Below, piece after piece: positions 32,548 to 41,639 of a stretch of 64,000 nucleotides of DNA. Each line of letters starts with the position of its first letter. Within the stretch, counting starts at the first letter, position 1. The notes beneath the pieces are model-generated. The model was not told the origin of the DNA and did not search any database. It saw only the letters and a program-made list of their open reading frames with translations. A program made the translations under genes and the position numbers. The DNA is from Bryobacterales bacterium. Lineage in GTDB: Bacteria > Acidobacteriota > Terriglobia > Bryobacterales > Bryobacteraceae. The stretch is taken from the NCBI GenBank assembly GCA_020854055.1, contig JADZGD010000028.1, positions 44,935-108,934 of the forward strand, written 5' to 3'.

Positions 32548-33875
32548 ACGAAACCAACGCTACCGCCACGACGAGCCTGGCTGCACTCGAGGCGAAGATT
32601 CAAAATAAGACCGCGCGGGTGGGCATTGTCGGCCTCGGCTATGTCGGGCTACCGCTCGCCGTCGAGTTCGCCAAGGCCGGATTCTCCGTTACCGGTATCG
32701 ACGTCCAGACAGCGAAGGTAGATGCCCTCAACCAGGGAAGCTCATACATTCAGGACGTTCCATCGAGCGTTGTGGCTCCGCTGGTCGAAGCAGGCCGGTT
32801 TCAAGCCACCGATGATTTTTCGGTGATCCGGGATCTGGACACCATCAACATCTGCGTTCCCACGCCGCTGCGTAAGACGAAAGACCCGGATATGAGCTAC
32901 ATCATCACCGCCTGCCAGCAGATTGCCGAGTTTCTGCATCCGGGCATGCTCATCATCCTCGAATCCACTACCTACCCCGGCACTACCGATGAACTGATGC
33001 GGCCGATGCTGGAAAAGAACGGCCTCCGTACCGGTGAGGATTTCTTTCTCTGCTTTTCACCCGAGCGCGTCGACCCGGGCAACCCGAAGTACCAGACATC
33101 GAACATCCCGAAGGTGGTCGGCGGCACGACGCAGAATTGTACCCACGCCGGCCGTCTCTTCTATCAACAGGCATTGGAGACGGTGGTTCCGGTCAGTTCC
33201 ACGCAGGTGGCGGAGATGGTGAAACTGCTGGAGAACACTTTCCGCATGATCAATATCGGCCTGGTGAACGAGATCGCCCTGATGTGCGATCGGATGGCGA
33301 TCAACGTCTGGGAGGTTATTGATGCCGCCGCCACCAAGCCATTTGGCTTTATGCCCTTTTATCCCGGTCCCGGGCTGGGCGGCCACTGCATCCCCATCGA
33401 TCCGTTCTATCTCTCCTGGAAGAGTAAACAGGCGGGCATCGAAGCGCGCTTCATAGAACTGGCCGGCTACATCAACGGACAGATGCCTCATTTCGTTGTG
33501 GAGAAGGTGCAGAATGCGCTGAACGACGCCACCAAGCCGCTGCGCGGTTCGCACGTTCACGTGATGGGTGTGGCCTACAAGCGCGACATCGACGACATGC
33601 GCGAATCCCCGGCCCTCGACATCATGCACCTGCTGATGCAACGTGGGGCCACGGTGACCTACAGTGATCCGTTCGTCTCCGCGCTGGAGGTAGAACCGGG
33701 AACCACGCTTACCGCGCAACCTCCGGCGGAGGTGCTTTCCCAAGCCGACTGTGTCGTAGTCATCACCGACCACAAGGGCTTCGACTACGCCGGCGTGATG
33801 GACAAAGCGAAACTGATTGTCGACACCAGAAATGCGCTCAAGGCCTACCGCTCCGACAAGATCGTCCGCCTCTGA
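32544..33875 (+). CDS. UDP-N-acetyl-sugar (nucleotide sugar) dehydrogenase, WecC/WbpA-like
   Basis: A 443-residue enzyme that oxidises the C6 hydroxyl of a UDP-sugar to the uronic acid with two NAD+. Features: VGIVGLGYVGLPLA (26-39), CVPTPLRKTKDPDMSYI, ESTTYPGTT, FSPERVDPGNP, K and N in EMVKLLENTFRMIN, and the nucleophile Cys282 in GPGLGGHCIPIDPFYL. The last motif with HCIPIDP is of the WbpA/WecC subgroup rather than classical UDP-glucose dehydrogenase. It overlaps dapF by 4 nt and closes the operon; product probably feeds surface polysaccharide. Confidence 0.92.
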   Translation: MNETNATATTSLAALEAKIQNKTARVGIVGLGYVGLPLAVEFAKAGFSVTGIDVQTAKVDALNQGSSYIQDVPSSVVAPLVEAGRFQATDDFSVIRDLDTINICVPTPLRKTKDPDMSYIITACQQIAEFLHPGMLIILESTTYPGTTDELMRPMLEKNGLRTGEDFFLCFSPERVDPGNPKYQTSNIPKVVGGTTQNCTHAGRLFYQQALETVVPVSSTQVAEMVKLLENTFRMINIGLVNEIALMCDRMAINVWEVIDAAATKPFGFMPFYPGPGLGGHCIPIDPFYLSWKSKQAGIEARFIELAGYINGQMPHFVVEKVQNALNDATKPLRGSHVHVMGVAYKRDIDDMRESPALDIMHLLMQRGATVTYSDPFVSALEVEPGTTLTAQPPAEVLSQADCVVVITDHKGFDYAGVMDKAKLIVDTRNALKAYRSDKIVRL

Positions 33876-33911
33876 GCGCTTGAACCGCCGGCGGAACCGG
33901 CCCGGGTATCG

Positions 33912-34742
33912 CTAGAAATGCATACCCCCGCCGCAGATCAACACTTCGCCCGAAACGTAATCGGACAGGGGCGAGCAGAAGAACAGAACCGCTCCGGCCG
34001 CCTCCTCCGGGGTTCCGAGCCGCCCCAATGGACATCGCTGCCGGGCGGCTTCGAGTAAAGCGGGCTGCACGCCGACGCCGATCTCGCGTCCTTTCACCTC
34101 GATCCTCGCATCCTGGCCGGTGAGAGGCTGAATCAACCGTGTTTCGATGAGCCCGAAACCGACGGCATTTACCGTCACGTTGTACCGGCCCCACTCCTTG
34201 GCCATCGTGCGAGTCAACCCGATGACACCTGCTTTGCCGGAGGAGTAGCCCACCTGGCCCGGGTTGCCATCGGTGCCGGAAATGGAGGTGATATTCACTA
34301 CTTTGCGCGTCACCCGAGTTTGCCCGGCGGCCTCGCGGCGGGCCGTCTCGCGAATCCATCCGGATGCCGCCCGCAGGATGCGGAAGGGAACCACCAGGTG
34401 AATGTCGAGCATTGCCTGAAATTGCTCGTCGCTGGTCTTCTGGATCACGCTGTCCCAGGTGTATCCGGCATTGTTCACGATGATGTCGATGGCGTCGAAT
34501 TCCTTCAGCACGCCATCCACCACCAACTGCGGCGTTGCCGGATCGGTCAGATCCGCCGCCAGCATCGCCGCCCGCCCACCGCCATCGCGGATGGATTGCG
34601 CGGCCGCGGCGAGCGGCTCCGCGTCCAGATCGTTGACGAACACCGCCGCGCCGCAACCGGCCAGCCTGTGTGCGATTGCGCGTCCAATGCCGCGTGCGGC
34701 GCCGGTCACCAGCGCCACTTTACCTTCGAGTGTGAACGCCAT
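33912..34742 (-). CDS. SDR family NAD(P)-dependent oxidoreductase (FabG-like)
   Basis: A 276-residue classical short-chain dehydrogenase. TGAARGIG (14-21) binds the cofactor, NNAG is at the expected place, and the catalytic Ser-Tyr-Lys is in ITSISGTDGNPGQVGYSSGKAG (S...Y-x-x-x-K). The end ICGGGMHF replaces the usual D-G-G. The insertion between NNAG and the serine (ETARREAAGQTRVTRK) is slightly longer than in FabG itself. Substrate unknown. It converges with the nucleotide-sugar dehydrogenase and is 20 nt from threonine aldolase upstream. Confidence 0.88.
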   Translation of the reverse strand: MAFTLEGKVALVTGAARGIGRAIAHRLAGCGAAVFVNDLDAEPLAAAAQSIRDGGGRAAMLAADLTDPATPQLVVDGVLKEFDAIDIIVNNAGYTWDSVIQKTSDEQFQAMLDIHLVVPFRILRAASGWIRETARREAAGQTRVTRKVVNITSISGTDGNPGQVGYSSGKAGVIGLTRTMAKEWGRYNVTVNAVGFGLIETRLIQPLTGQDARIEVKGREIGVGVQPALLEAARQRCPLGRLGTPEEAAGAVLFFCSPLSDYVSGEVLICGGGMHF

Positions 34743-34762
34743 ATCCGATCAGCATAGCGGCT

Positions 34763-35809
34763 TCAAGCCGCCACCGGCGCTAACACCTTCCGAAGAACTT
34801 CTATCGCCTTTTGGCACTCGATCCAGCCGGCGTCGTAATGCGTTACCGCCCGCATGGCCGTGGGGCTGATGCCGTTGATCAGTACGCCCTGTTCCTTCAG
34901 CCGCGCGCTGATCACCGGGGATGTCATTCCGGTCCGGCTCACGTCGAAGATCACGATGTTGGTCTCCACCGCCCGCGGGTCGAGCGAGACGCCCGGGATC
35001 GCCGCCAGCGCTTCGGCCAACAGCCTGGCGTGGTCGTGATCTTCGCCCAGTCGCGCCGGCATCTGTTCGAGCGCGATTAATCCGGCCGCCGCCAGCACTC
35101 CCACCTGCCGCATACCGCCGCCAAGGCGTTTGCGCAGCAGCCTCCCTTCATCGATCGCCTCCCGCGTGCCCACCAGCATCGATCCCGAGGGGGCGCCCAG
35201 CCCCTTGGACAGGCAGAACATGATGGTATCCGCCTGGGCGGCAATGCGGACGGCCGGGACACCCAGCCGCGCCTCGGCATTGAAGATGCGGGCCCCATCC
35301 ATGTGTACCTTCAGGCCGCGCGCGTGGGCCTGGCCGCAGATCTCGTCGATAGCCTCCACCGGGTACACGGTTCCGCCGGCCATGTTGTGCGTATTCTCGA
35401 TCTCGATCGCCCCGGTGGGCGCCCAATGCGGCCCGGGCGGCCGGATCTCGCGCTCCACCGCGCTCCAGTTCAGCCGTCCATCGCTGGTTGCAACCGGCCG
35501 GGCGACGCAGCCCGAAAACCAGGCCATCATCGACAACTCGTAATTCAGAATGTGCGAGCGCGAATCGCAGATCACTTCCTGCCCGTGCCGGGTCAGCAAT
35601 TTGATGGCAATCGTGTTGCCCATCGTTCCGGTGGGAACAAACAGGCCCGCCTGTTTACCGAACCTCTCGGCGGCCAACTCCTCCAGGCGGTTCACGGTGG
35701 GGTCTTCCCGGTAAACGTCGTCGCCCACTTCGGCCCCGGCCATGGCCCGACGCATCGCCGCGGTCGGCCTGGTCACGGTGTCGCTGCGCAAATCAATCCA
35801 TTCACTCAT
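34763..35809 (-). CDS. ltaE: Low-specificity L-threonine aldolase
   Basis: PLP enzyme splitting L-threonine/allo-threonine to glycine and acetaldehyde; 348 residues. Seen: [18 protein letters not shown] at the N-terminus, [41 protein letters not shown] and [10 protein letters not shown], then the PLP-lysine in [14 protein letters not shown]. All match the family in order. The start ATG (35807-35809) overlaps the stop of hemW (ATGA arrangement), so they are cotranscribed. Confidence 0.93.
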   Translation of the reverse strand: MSEWIDLRSDTVTRPTAAMRRAMAGAEVGDDVYREDPTVNRLEELAAERFGKQAGLFVPTGTMGNTIAIKLLTRHGQEVICDSRSHILNYELSMMAWFSGCVARPVATSDGRLNWSAVEREIRPPGPHWAPTGAIEIENTHNMAGGTVYPVEAIDEICGQAHARGLKVHMDGARIFNAEARLGVPAVRIAAQADTIMFCLSKGLGAPSGSMLVGTREAIDEGRLLRKRLGGGMRQVGVLAAAGLIALEQMPARLGEDHDHARLLAEALAAIPGVSLDPRAVETNIVIFDVSRTGMTSPVISARLKEQGVLINGISPTAMRAVTHYDAGWIECQKAIEVLRKVLAPVAA

Positions 35810-36903
35810 TCGGCGAGAAACTCCTGAAAGACCTCATTCGACAACAGCACGCCGCGATCGGTGAGCCGCAGCACCTCGCCATCGCGCGCCAGCAGCCCTT
35901 CGTTGAAGTACCGGGCCAGCGGCGCGGACCAGCGTGTCCACTCCGCTTGAGAAAGCCGGATGCCGGCCATCTGACGGAGGCCCAAAAACAAACGTTCCTC
36001 GTCGCGTTTCGCGGGAGTTTCCTCCAGCAAAGCGGTTGCCCGATCCTGCCACGCAGCCACATACTCCGCGGCTGTTTCCACATTCCGCCGGCGCAGGCTG
36101 CCGTCGAAAGAATGTGCATCCGAGCCGAATCCGGCATACGGCTCCAGCCTCCAATATTTCAAATTGTGCCGTGATTCGAATCCCGGCCGGGCGAAATTCG
36201 AAATCTCATAACGCGCGATACCCATCGCCTCCAGCCGCTTCACCGCGGTCAAATACAGTTCCGCCGTCAGATCTTCCGGCGGCACCTGGTTAGCGCCATA
36301 CCGCGCGCCGCCGGAAGATATTTCATTTCCCAGGCGGCTGTCCGTGTCGATCTCAAACATATATACCGACACATGCGGAGGCTCCAACCGCTCCACCCAA
36401 TCGAGGGATTCGGCAAGGCTCCGGGGGGTCTGGAATGCCAGGCCGGCGATCAGATCGATATTGAAATTGGCAATCCCTTCCTCACGCGCCAGCGCGATCT
36501 CTTCGGCTACCGTCGCGGCCGTGTGCCGCCGGCCACTTGCTCGCAGTTCCCGCGCGGCAAACGACTGCACGCCGAAGCTGATGCGGTTGATTCCCGCCGC
36601 GCGCCACGCCCGCAATTTTTCCCTGGCCACCCCGCCGGGAGCCACCTCGATGGTGGCTTCCACCCACGGCTTGCCCGGAATCAGCCGCATCACCGAGGTC
36701 AGCACTTCGGGATCGAGGTTCCCCGGGGTTCCTCCTCCCCAATACACCGTTTCCGGGATCCATGGCCAACCGAATCGCGAGACCTCTTCGAACAGCGCGC
36801 GATGGTAGCCGTCTTCGAGCGATGCGGGCATCACTCCCGACGCAAAATTGCAGAACGTACACTTCTGCCGGCAAAAAGGATAGGAAAGATAAACGCCAGC
36901 CAT
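35806..36903 (-). CDS. hemW: Radical SAM HemW-like protein (heme chaperone / HemN homologue)
   Basis: A 365-residue radical SAM protein. ATG at 36901-36903 gives [20 protein letters not shown], with Cys11, Cys15 and Cys18 as the cluster ligands; a GTG 7 codons upstream is less likely. [25 protein letters not shown] and [10 protein letters not shown] follow the HemW/HemN order. True coproporphyrinogen dehydrogenase HemN has CxxxCxxCxC; the fourth cysteine is absent here, supporting HemW, reported in E. coli and Lactococcus as a heme-binding chaperone. A C-terminal winged-helix-like segment is present. Confidence 0.88.
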   Translation of the reverse strand: MAGVYLSYPFCRQKCTFCNFASGVMPASLEDGYHRALFEEVSRFGWPWIPETVYWGGGTPGNLDPEVLTSVMRLIPGKPWVEATIEVAPGGVAREKLRAWRAAGINRISFGVQSFAARELRASGRRHTAATVAEEIALAREEGIANFNIDLIAGLAFQTPRSLAESLDWVERLEPPHVSVYMFEIDTDSRLGNEISSGGARYGANQVPPEDLTAELYLTAVKRLEAMGIARYEISNFARPGFESRHNLKYWRLEPYAGFGSDAHSFDGSLRRRNVETAAEYVAAWQDRATALLEETPAKRDEERLFLGLRQMAGIRLSQAEWTRWSAPLARYFNEGLLARDGEVLRLTDRGVLLSNEVFQEFLAE

Positions 36904-36981
36904 CACAAAAACACTGACAATCACAGGTTAACAAAATCGCTACTTTCAGCCCGGCAAAGGCATCTGTTAGGGTAGTCTTGA

Positions 36982-38559
36982 ATGGGCGCACACTGTATCC
37001 GTCATACTGAACTTCCACACACATCCAAGCTCTTTGCGGACTACCTCTACGATTTTGAGCGCGCTGCGAAATATTACGATCACCGCCCCTTCGGCCTGGA
37101 ATCTTTTCGCCAATCGGCGAGCGCAATCCACTATCCGGATGACCGGCGCGCCGCGCTTGCCGCGGCGATGGAACGCCTGAATCCGGGCTCGCCGCTTCTT
37201 GAAAAGCTGGCTACGCCCGGCACCGTTGCCGTACTTACCGGCCAGCAGGTTGGCCTGCTTTCCGGTCCGGCCTACACGCTGTACAAAGCGCTTGCCGCGG
37301 TGAAACTCGCCGCGCACCTTGCCGCGCACGGCGTTCCTGCCGTTCCTATTTTCTGGCTCGCCACCGAGGATCACGATCTGGCGGAGATCAACCATGTGTG
37401 GTTGTTCGACTCGGGCCAGCATCCGTTCTCCGTTCAGGCGGATGGCGAAAACAAGCTCCAGATGCCGGTGGGAAATCTGGAAGCCGGGTCTCTGCCGCCG
37501 GAGCCTCTCAACGGGAATTTGCACGAGTTTCCCTTCGGCGGTGCCGTCGCCGCGATGATTGCCGATGCCTATCGGCCGGGCCGCACATATGGCGAAGCCT
37601 TTCGCCAGTTGCTGCGGTCGTTGATGGGGCCGATGGAGATTCTCTTTGTGGATCCTCTCGATCCCGCCATCCGCCAGATCGCCGCGCCGTTTCTGGAAAG
37701 GGCGGTGCTCAAAGCCGCGACGTTGAAGCAACAGGTGATCGCCCGCAGCGAAGAACTGGTTGGCTCCGGTTATCATGCGCAAGTTCATGTTGAGCCGGAC
37801 ACTTCCTTCTTCTTTCTGCTGCGCGACGGCCGGCGGCTCACGCTTCACGAAAAAGATGGCGAATTTGCGGCCGTGGATACCCATTTCACCGCTGCCGGAC
37901 TCGCCGCCGATGCCACGCATCTGTCGCCCAATGCGCTGCTGCGTCCGGTGACCCAGGACTGGATCTTTCCCACGGTCGCTTACATCGGCGGTCCCGCCGA
38001 ACTGGCTTACATGGCCCAGTCGCAGGTGCTCTATCACACTCTGCTTGGCCGCATGCCAGTGGTGGTTCCGCGAGCCGGATTTACACTCCTGGACAACCGC
38101 GCCGTCAAGCTGATGGAGCGATACGGCGTGACGCTTCCCGATGCGTTCCACGGCAGCCAGCACTTGCACGATCATATCGCCCGGGCGCTCATTCCACCCA
38201 CTCTGATGGATTCCTACCGGCAAACCCGCGCCTCCGTCCAACAAGAACTCGACCGGCTTCAGACAGATCTGGCCGCCTTTGATCCTACCCTGGTAGCCGC
38301 GCTGAAAAAGAGCTGCGCCAAGATTCTCTACCAACTCTCGAAGAACGAGCGTAAGATCGCCCGCGAGACCATCCGGCGCGATGAGCGCGCCACCGCCGCT
38401 GCCGCGTATCTCTCCGATTTGCTGTTTCCGCAGAAGCATTTACAGGAGCGTTTCTACAGCATCGTGCCGTTTCTTGCCCGCCACGGAGTTGATCTGGTTT
38501 CGCGAATCTATGAGAATGTGCAATTAGACTGCCCGGACCACCAGTTGCTTACGGTCTGA
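36982..38559 (+). CDS. bshC: Bacillithiol biosynthesis cysteine-adding enzyme BshC
   Basis: Adds cysteine to GlcN-malate in the last step of bacillithiol synthesis. The 525-residue protein has the family length and markers: VLTGQQVGLLSGPAYTLYK near 84-102, PIFWLATEDHDLAEI (ATEDHD motif), GPMEILFVDP, HAQVHV, QDWIFPTVAYIGGPAELAYMAQ (key part AYIGGPAE) and a C-terminal coiled coil before LQERFYSIVPFLARHG. It is read divergently from hemW (78 nt between starts). Neither bshA nor bshB is in the window. An OsmC thiol protein lies 850 nt downstream. Confidence 0.92.
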   Translation: MGAHCIRHTELPHTSKLFADYLYDFERAAKYYDHRPFGLESFRQSASAIHYPDDRRAALAAAMERLNPGSPLLEKLATPGTVAVLTGQQVGLLSGPAYTLYKALAAVKLAAHLAAHGVPAVPIFWLATEDHDLAEINHVWLFDSGQHPFSVQADGENKLQMPVGNLEAGSLPPEPLNGNLHEFPFGGAVAAMIADAYRPGRTYGEAFRQLLRSLMGPMEILFVDPLDPAIRQIAAPFLERAVLKAATLKQQVIARSEELVGSGYHAQVHVEPDTSFFFLLRDGRRLTLHEKDGEFAAVDTHFTAAGLAADATHLSPNALLRPVTQDWIFPTVAYIGGPAELAYMAQSQVLYHTLLGRMPVVVPRAGFTLLDNRAVKLMERYGVTLPDAFHGSQHLHDHIARALIPPTLMDSYRQTRASVQQELDRLQTDLAAFDPTLVAALKKSCAKILYQLSKNERKIARETIRRDERATAAAAYLSDLLFPQKHLQERFYSIVPFLARHGVDLVSRIYENVQLDCPDHQLLTV

Positions 38560-38578
38560 CGGCGTCACCGGAACTCGA

Positions 38579-39343
38579 ATGCGCATCAATCAAGTCAAGA
38601 GGACGTTACGCGCGGGCCAGGTCCAGTTAGGAACCGGCTTTGCGCAATTCCGCTCGCCGGATGTCGCCCGTATCCTTGCCGCGGCCGGCTTCAAGTGGGC
38701 CTTCCTCGATACCGAACACGGAGGCTTCGACCTGGAAACCATCCAGGACATCTGCCGCGTCGCCGTGCCCGCCGGACTGGTTCCGATTGTTCGCGTCGCC
38801 GATCTGCAATACTCGCTGGTGGCTCGGTCGCTCGATGCCGGCGCCCAGGGCATCATTTTTCCCCGTGTGGAATCGCGCGAATTGCTGGAGCGGGCGGTGA
38901 GCTGGACCAGGTTTCCGCCTACCGGCATTCGTGGCTTCGGCCTCGCCTCGCTGCACGTCGATTTCGAAAAGGTATCGATCGCCGAAATTGCCGCCCACAT
39001 GAACGAACAAGTGCTGGTGGTGCTTCAAATCGAGACCGCGCTGGCGGTGGAACGCCGCGATGAGCTTCTATCGGTTCCCGGGGTGGATGCCGTCATGATC
39101 GGCCCGGTCGATCTCTCGATCTCGTTGGGCGTGCCTGGCGACTTCATGCATCCGAAGGTAGTGGAAGCGATGGAGAAGGTGCGCGACAGTTGCCTGACTC
39201 ACGGAGTCATTCCGGGCACCCAGACACGTACCGTGGAACTGGCCCGCTTTTGGCGTGACCACGGCATGCTGCTGCTCGGCTGCAATAGCGAGTTCGGCAT
39301 GCTTTACGAACGCGCCGTGGCCATTACCGGCGAACTTTCCTGA
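38579..39343 (+). CDS. HpcH/HpaI family aldolase
   Basis: A 254-residue class II metal-dependent aldolase of the kind cleaving 2-keto-3-deoxy-glucarate or 4-hydroxy-2-oxo acids to pyruvate plus an aldehyde. Seen: FLDTEHGGFDLETI (metal/pyruvate region), IVRVADLQYSLVARSLDAGAQGIIFPRVES (key part GAQGIIFPRVES), VVLQIETALAV with the metal ligand Glu, and DAVMIGPVDLSISLG with the Asp ligand. No signal peptide. It lies 19 nt after bshC. Substrate not assignable. Confidence 0.87.
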   Translation: MRINQVKRTLRAGQVQLGTGFAQFRSPDVARILAAAGFKWAFLDTEHGGFDLETIQDICRVAVPAGLVPIVRVADLQYSLVARSLDAGAQGIIFPRVESRELLERAVSWTRFPPTGIRGFGLASLHVDFEKVSIAEIAAHMNEQVLVVLQIETALAVERRDELLSVPGVDAVMIGPVDLSISLGVPGDFMHPKVVEAMEKVRDSCLTHGVIPGTQTRTVELARFWRDHGMLLLGCNSEFGMLYERAVAITGELS

Positions 39344-39405
39344 ACCAGTGGAACAAACGGTATCGTTGCCCTCGCTAGCGGCATCAAACAGCCAGGAGGT
39401 ATTCA

Positions 39406-39831
39406 ATGGCTGAACGTACCGCTGAAGCGGAATGGAAGGGCAATTTCATGGAAGGCCAGGGGCGCATGAAGTTCGGCAGCGGCGCCTTTGACGGTAAGTA
39501 CGATTTTCGCTCCCGTTTCGAGAACGGCGCCGGCACGAACCCCGAGGAGTTGTTGGGTGCTGCTCACGCCGGATGTTTCTCCATGGCGCTTTCCGCCGGG
39601 CTCTCAAAGGCAGGTTACGCGCCGAAGCGGGTCCACACCCAGGCCAGGGTTCATCTGGCCAAGCAGGATAGCGGTTTCACCATTAATCGTATCGATCTGA
39701 CGAGCGAGGCCGAAGTGCCGGGAATTACACCAGAAGACTTTCAGGCGCAAGCCCAAGCCGCCAAGGCCGGATGTCCTGTTTCGAAAGCCCTGGCGGGAGT
39801 TGACATCCATCTGACGGCAAAGCTGGTCTGA
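39406..39831 (+). CDS. OsmC/Ohr family peroxiredoxin-like protein
   Basis: A 141-residue thiol peroxidase of the OsmC type that detoxifies organic hydroperoxides. The two redox cysteines are present: Cys57 in AAHAGCFSMAL and Cys123 in KAGCPVSKAL, with the N-terminal TNPEELLGAAH stretch of the OsmC group. A strong AGGAGGT at 39392-39398 precedes ATG 39406. In a bacillithiol producer the disulfide may be reduced by lipoyl or bacilliredoxin systems; which one is not visible. Confidence 0.92.
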   Translation: MAERTAEAEWKGNFMEGQGRMKFGSGAFDGKYDFRSRFENGAGTNPEELLGAAHAGCFSMALSAGLSKAGYAPKRVHTQARVHLAKQDSGFTINRIDLTSEAEVPGITPEDFQAQAQAAKAGCPVSKALAGVDIHLTAKLV

Positions 39832-39883
39832 CGCTATCCCGTCCGATGCGGCAGGTCCCGGAGAACGCCGGCGCGGCATTTCT

Positions 39884-39889
39884 TATAAT
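39884..39889 (+). promoter_or_regulatory. -10 element for the CocE-like hydrolase (probably leaderless GTG)
   Basis: A perfect TATAAT ends 7 nt before GTG 39897, with no Shine-Dalgarno in between. The expected transcription start therefore coincides with the start codon. No recognisable -35 was found. Confidence 0.55.
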
Positions 39890-39896
39890 CTGAGCA

Positions 39897-41627
39897 GTGA
39901 CTCCGCTTGCCGAATCTCCAGCCTTACGGGCGTTGTTGATTGCCTTCATTCCGGTCGCCTCGCTGGCCGCCTTCACAGTTGAACGCGTCGATATTCCGAT
40001 GCGTGACGGCGTCCGCCTGGCGGCCGACCTGTATCTTCCCGACGGCCACCACCGCCATCCGGTGATCGTAACGCGCAGCCCCTATAACCGCAAAGGCGAG
40101 CGTAAGCGGGGCGAGTTTTTCGCCGCGCACGGGTATGCGTTCGTCGCGCAGGACGTACGGGGCCGCTATGATTCCGGCGGCGCCTTTGAGCCATTCGTGA
40201 ATGAGGGGCCGGATGGCTACGACACCATCGAATGGGCCGCGCGCCAGCGTTGGTCCAACGGCAAGGTGGGAACCACGGGAGCTTCGTATCTGGGCATGGA
40301 CCAGTTCTCAGCGGCCATTGAGCGCCCGCCGCACCTCGCTTCCATGTGGATCGCCGTGGCGGCTACCAACTTCTATCGCGACTCTGCTTATGCCGGCGGA
40401 ACTCCCAGTTACCACTGGCCGATCTGGATCCTTGACTCCGCCTCGCGCGATCCTCACCTCAGCGCCTCCCAGCGCGCCCTGGTCACGTCGATTCTTGCGA
40501 AACCCGATGCCTGGCTCACTCTGCCGCCTGCCCAGCGCATGGCTACATTCGACCAGCTTCCCGGCCAGCGGAACCTTTATCGCGGCTTTCACGATCATCC
40601 GCTGTTTGACGAGTTCTGGCAGCGTCCGGGGCTTGACAATGAACGCTTGCTGGACAAGATCAAGGACGTCCCCATCTATTTCGTCGGCGCGTGGTATGAC
40701 GATTTCATCGGCTCGATGACGCGTACCTTCGAACGGCTGCGGACCAGCCAGAAGACGGAGAAGCGCCTCCAGGTCGGTCCCTGGCCCCATGGCTACGGCA
40801 AGCCGGCTTGCGGCGACGCTCAGTTCGGCCCCGTGGCAGCATTGGATGAGCACAACGCGCAACTCGACTGGTTCAACCACACTCTACGCCATAAGCGCCT
40901 GCGTGTCATCGAATCGCCGCCCGTGCGTTACTTCCGCATGGGGGGCGGTGCGGGACGTCAGCCTTCCGGCTTCTTCCCCGGGGGATCGTGGCTCGCCAGC
41001 GGCAGCTGGCCTCCCGGCGGCGCCGCGGTTCGCCGGCTGTACCTGGGGCCAAAAAGTACGCTCGCCTCGCGCGCGCCGCTTTCCAGTAGCGCGGAGGCCT
41101 ACAGCTACGATCCGGCGAATCCGTTCAAGCCGGCCGGAGGCCGAACGGCCGCCTGCATCGTCGATCAGAAGTACTCCCGTGACGATGTGCTCACCTACCA
41201 AACCGAGCCGTTGAAAGAGGCTATCGACGCCACCGGCGCCGTACGCGTCCATCTCTTCATCACCACGGACGGACCCGATACCGATTTCACCGCCCGCCTG
41301 ATCGATGTCTACCCGGGCGGCTACGCCATGCCGGTGGCAGATGGCCGCATCCGGGCCAGTTACCGCAATGGCAGCCGGAAGCCCGAAGCGACCCGGCCCG
41401 GCGAAATCTATGAACTCGTTGTCGATCTTGGCCAGACCAGCAACCTCTTCGCGCCCGGCCATCGGGTGCGTCTCGATATTTCGAGCAGCATCTTCCCGCG
41501 GGCAGAGCCGAATCCGAACACCGGCGAGCGGCCCTGGAATTCCGGCCGTATCCGTGTGGCCCGCAATGCGGTGTGGCGTGGAGGGAACTGGGCATCGAAC
41601 CTGGAGCTGACCGTTATTCCCCGCTGA
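39897..41627 (+). CDS. CocE/NonD family (X-Pro dipeptidyl-peptidase S15-like) hydrolase
   Basis: A 576-residue alpha/beta hydrolase with an N-terminal hydrophobic leader (ALLIAFIPVASLAAF), probably exported. IPMRDGVRLAADLYLP opens the catalytic domain; Ser130 in GTTGASYLGMDQ is the nucleophile, Asp in FVGAWYDDF and His in GPWPHGYG complete the triad. A helical cap (residues ~150-270) and a C-terminal jelly roll (from ~370) follow as in cocaine esterase and glutaryl-7-ACA acylase. Start GTG 39897 is chosen from the adjacent -10. Substrate unknown: ester or peptide bonds. It converges with the sialidase-like gene, 12 nt apart. Confidence 0.87.
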   Translation: MTPLAESPALRALLIAFIPVASLAAFTVERVDIPMRDGVRLAADLYLPDGHHRHPVIVTRSPYNRKGERKRGEFFAAHGYAFVAQDVRGRYDSGGAFEPFVNEGPDGYDTIEWAARQRWSNGKVGTTGASYLGMDQFSAAIERPPHLASMWIAVAATNFYRDSAYAGGTPSYHWPIWILDSASRDPHLSASQRALVTSILAKPDAWLTLPPAQRMATFDQLPGQRNLYRGFHDHPLFDEFWQRPGLDNERLLDKIKDVPIYFVGAWYDDFIGSMTRTFERLRTSQKTEKRLQVGPWPHGYGKPACGDAQFGPVAALDEHNAQLDWFNHTLRHKRLRVIESPPVRYFRMGGGAGRQPSGFFPGGSWLASGSWPPGGAAVRRLYLGPKSTLASRAPLSSSAEAYSYDPANPFKPAGGRTAACIVDQKYSRDDVLTYQTEPLKEAIDATGAVRVHLFITTDGPDTDFTARLIDVYPGGYAMPVADGRIRASYRNGSRKPEATRPGEIYELVVDLGQTSNLFAPGHRVRLDISSSIFPRAEPNPNTGERPWNSGRIRVARNAVWRGGNWASNLELTVIPR

Positions 41628-41639
41628 TGCCCGGCGGAG

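Noticed and set aside
34757..34771. Short hairpin GCGGC/GCCGC at the threonine aldolase stop codon
   Set aside because: Only 5 bp, no T-run, overlaps coding sequence; not a credible terminator.
36967..38439. Long minus-strand open frame opposite bshC
   Set aside because: Sequence is Arg/His/Gly-rich without domains; the plus-strand BshC is unmistakable.
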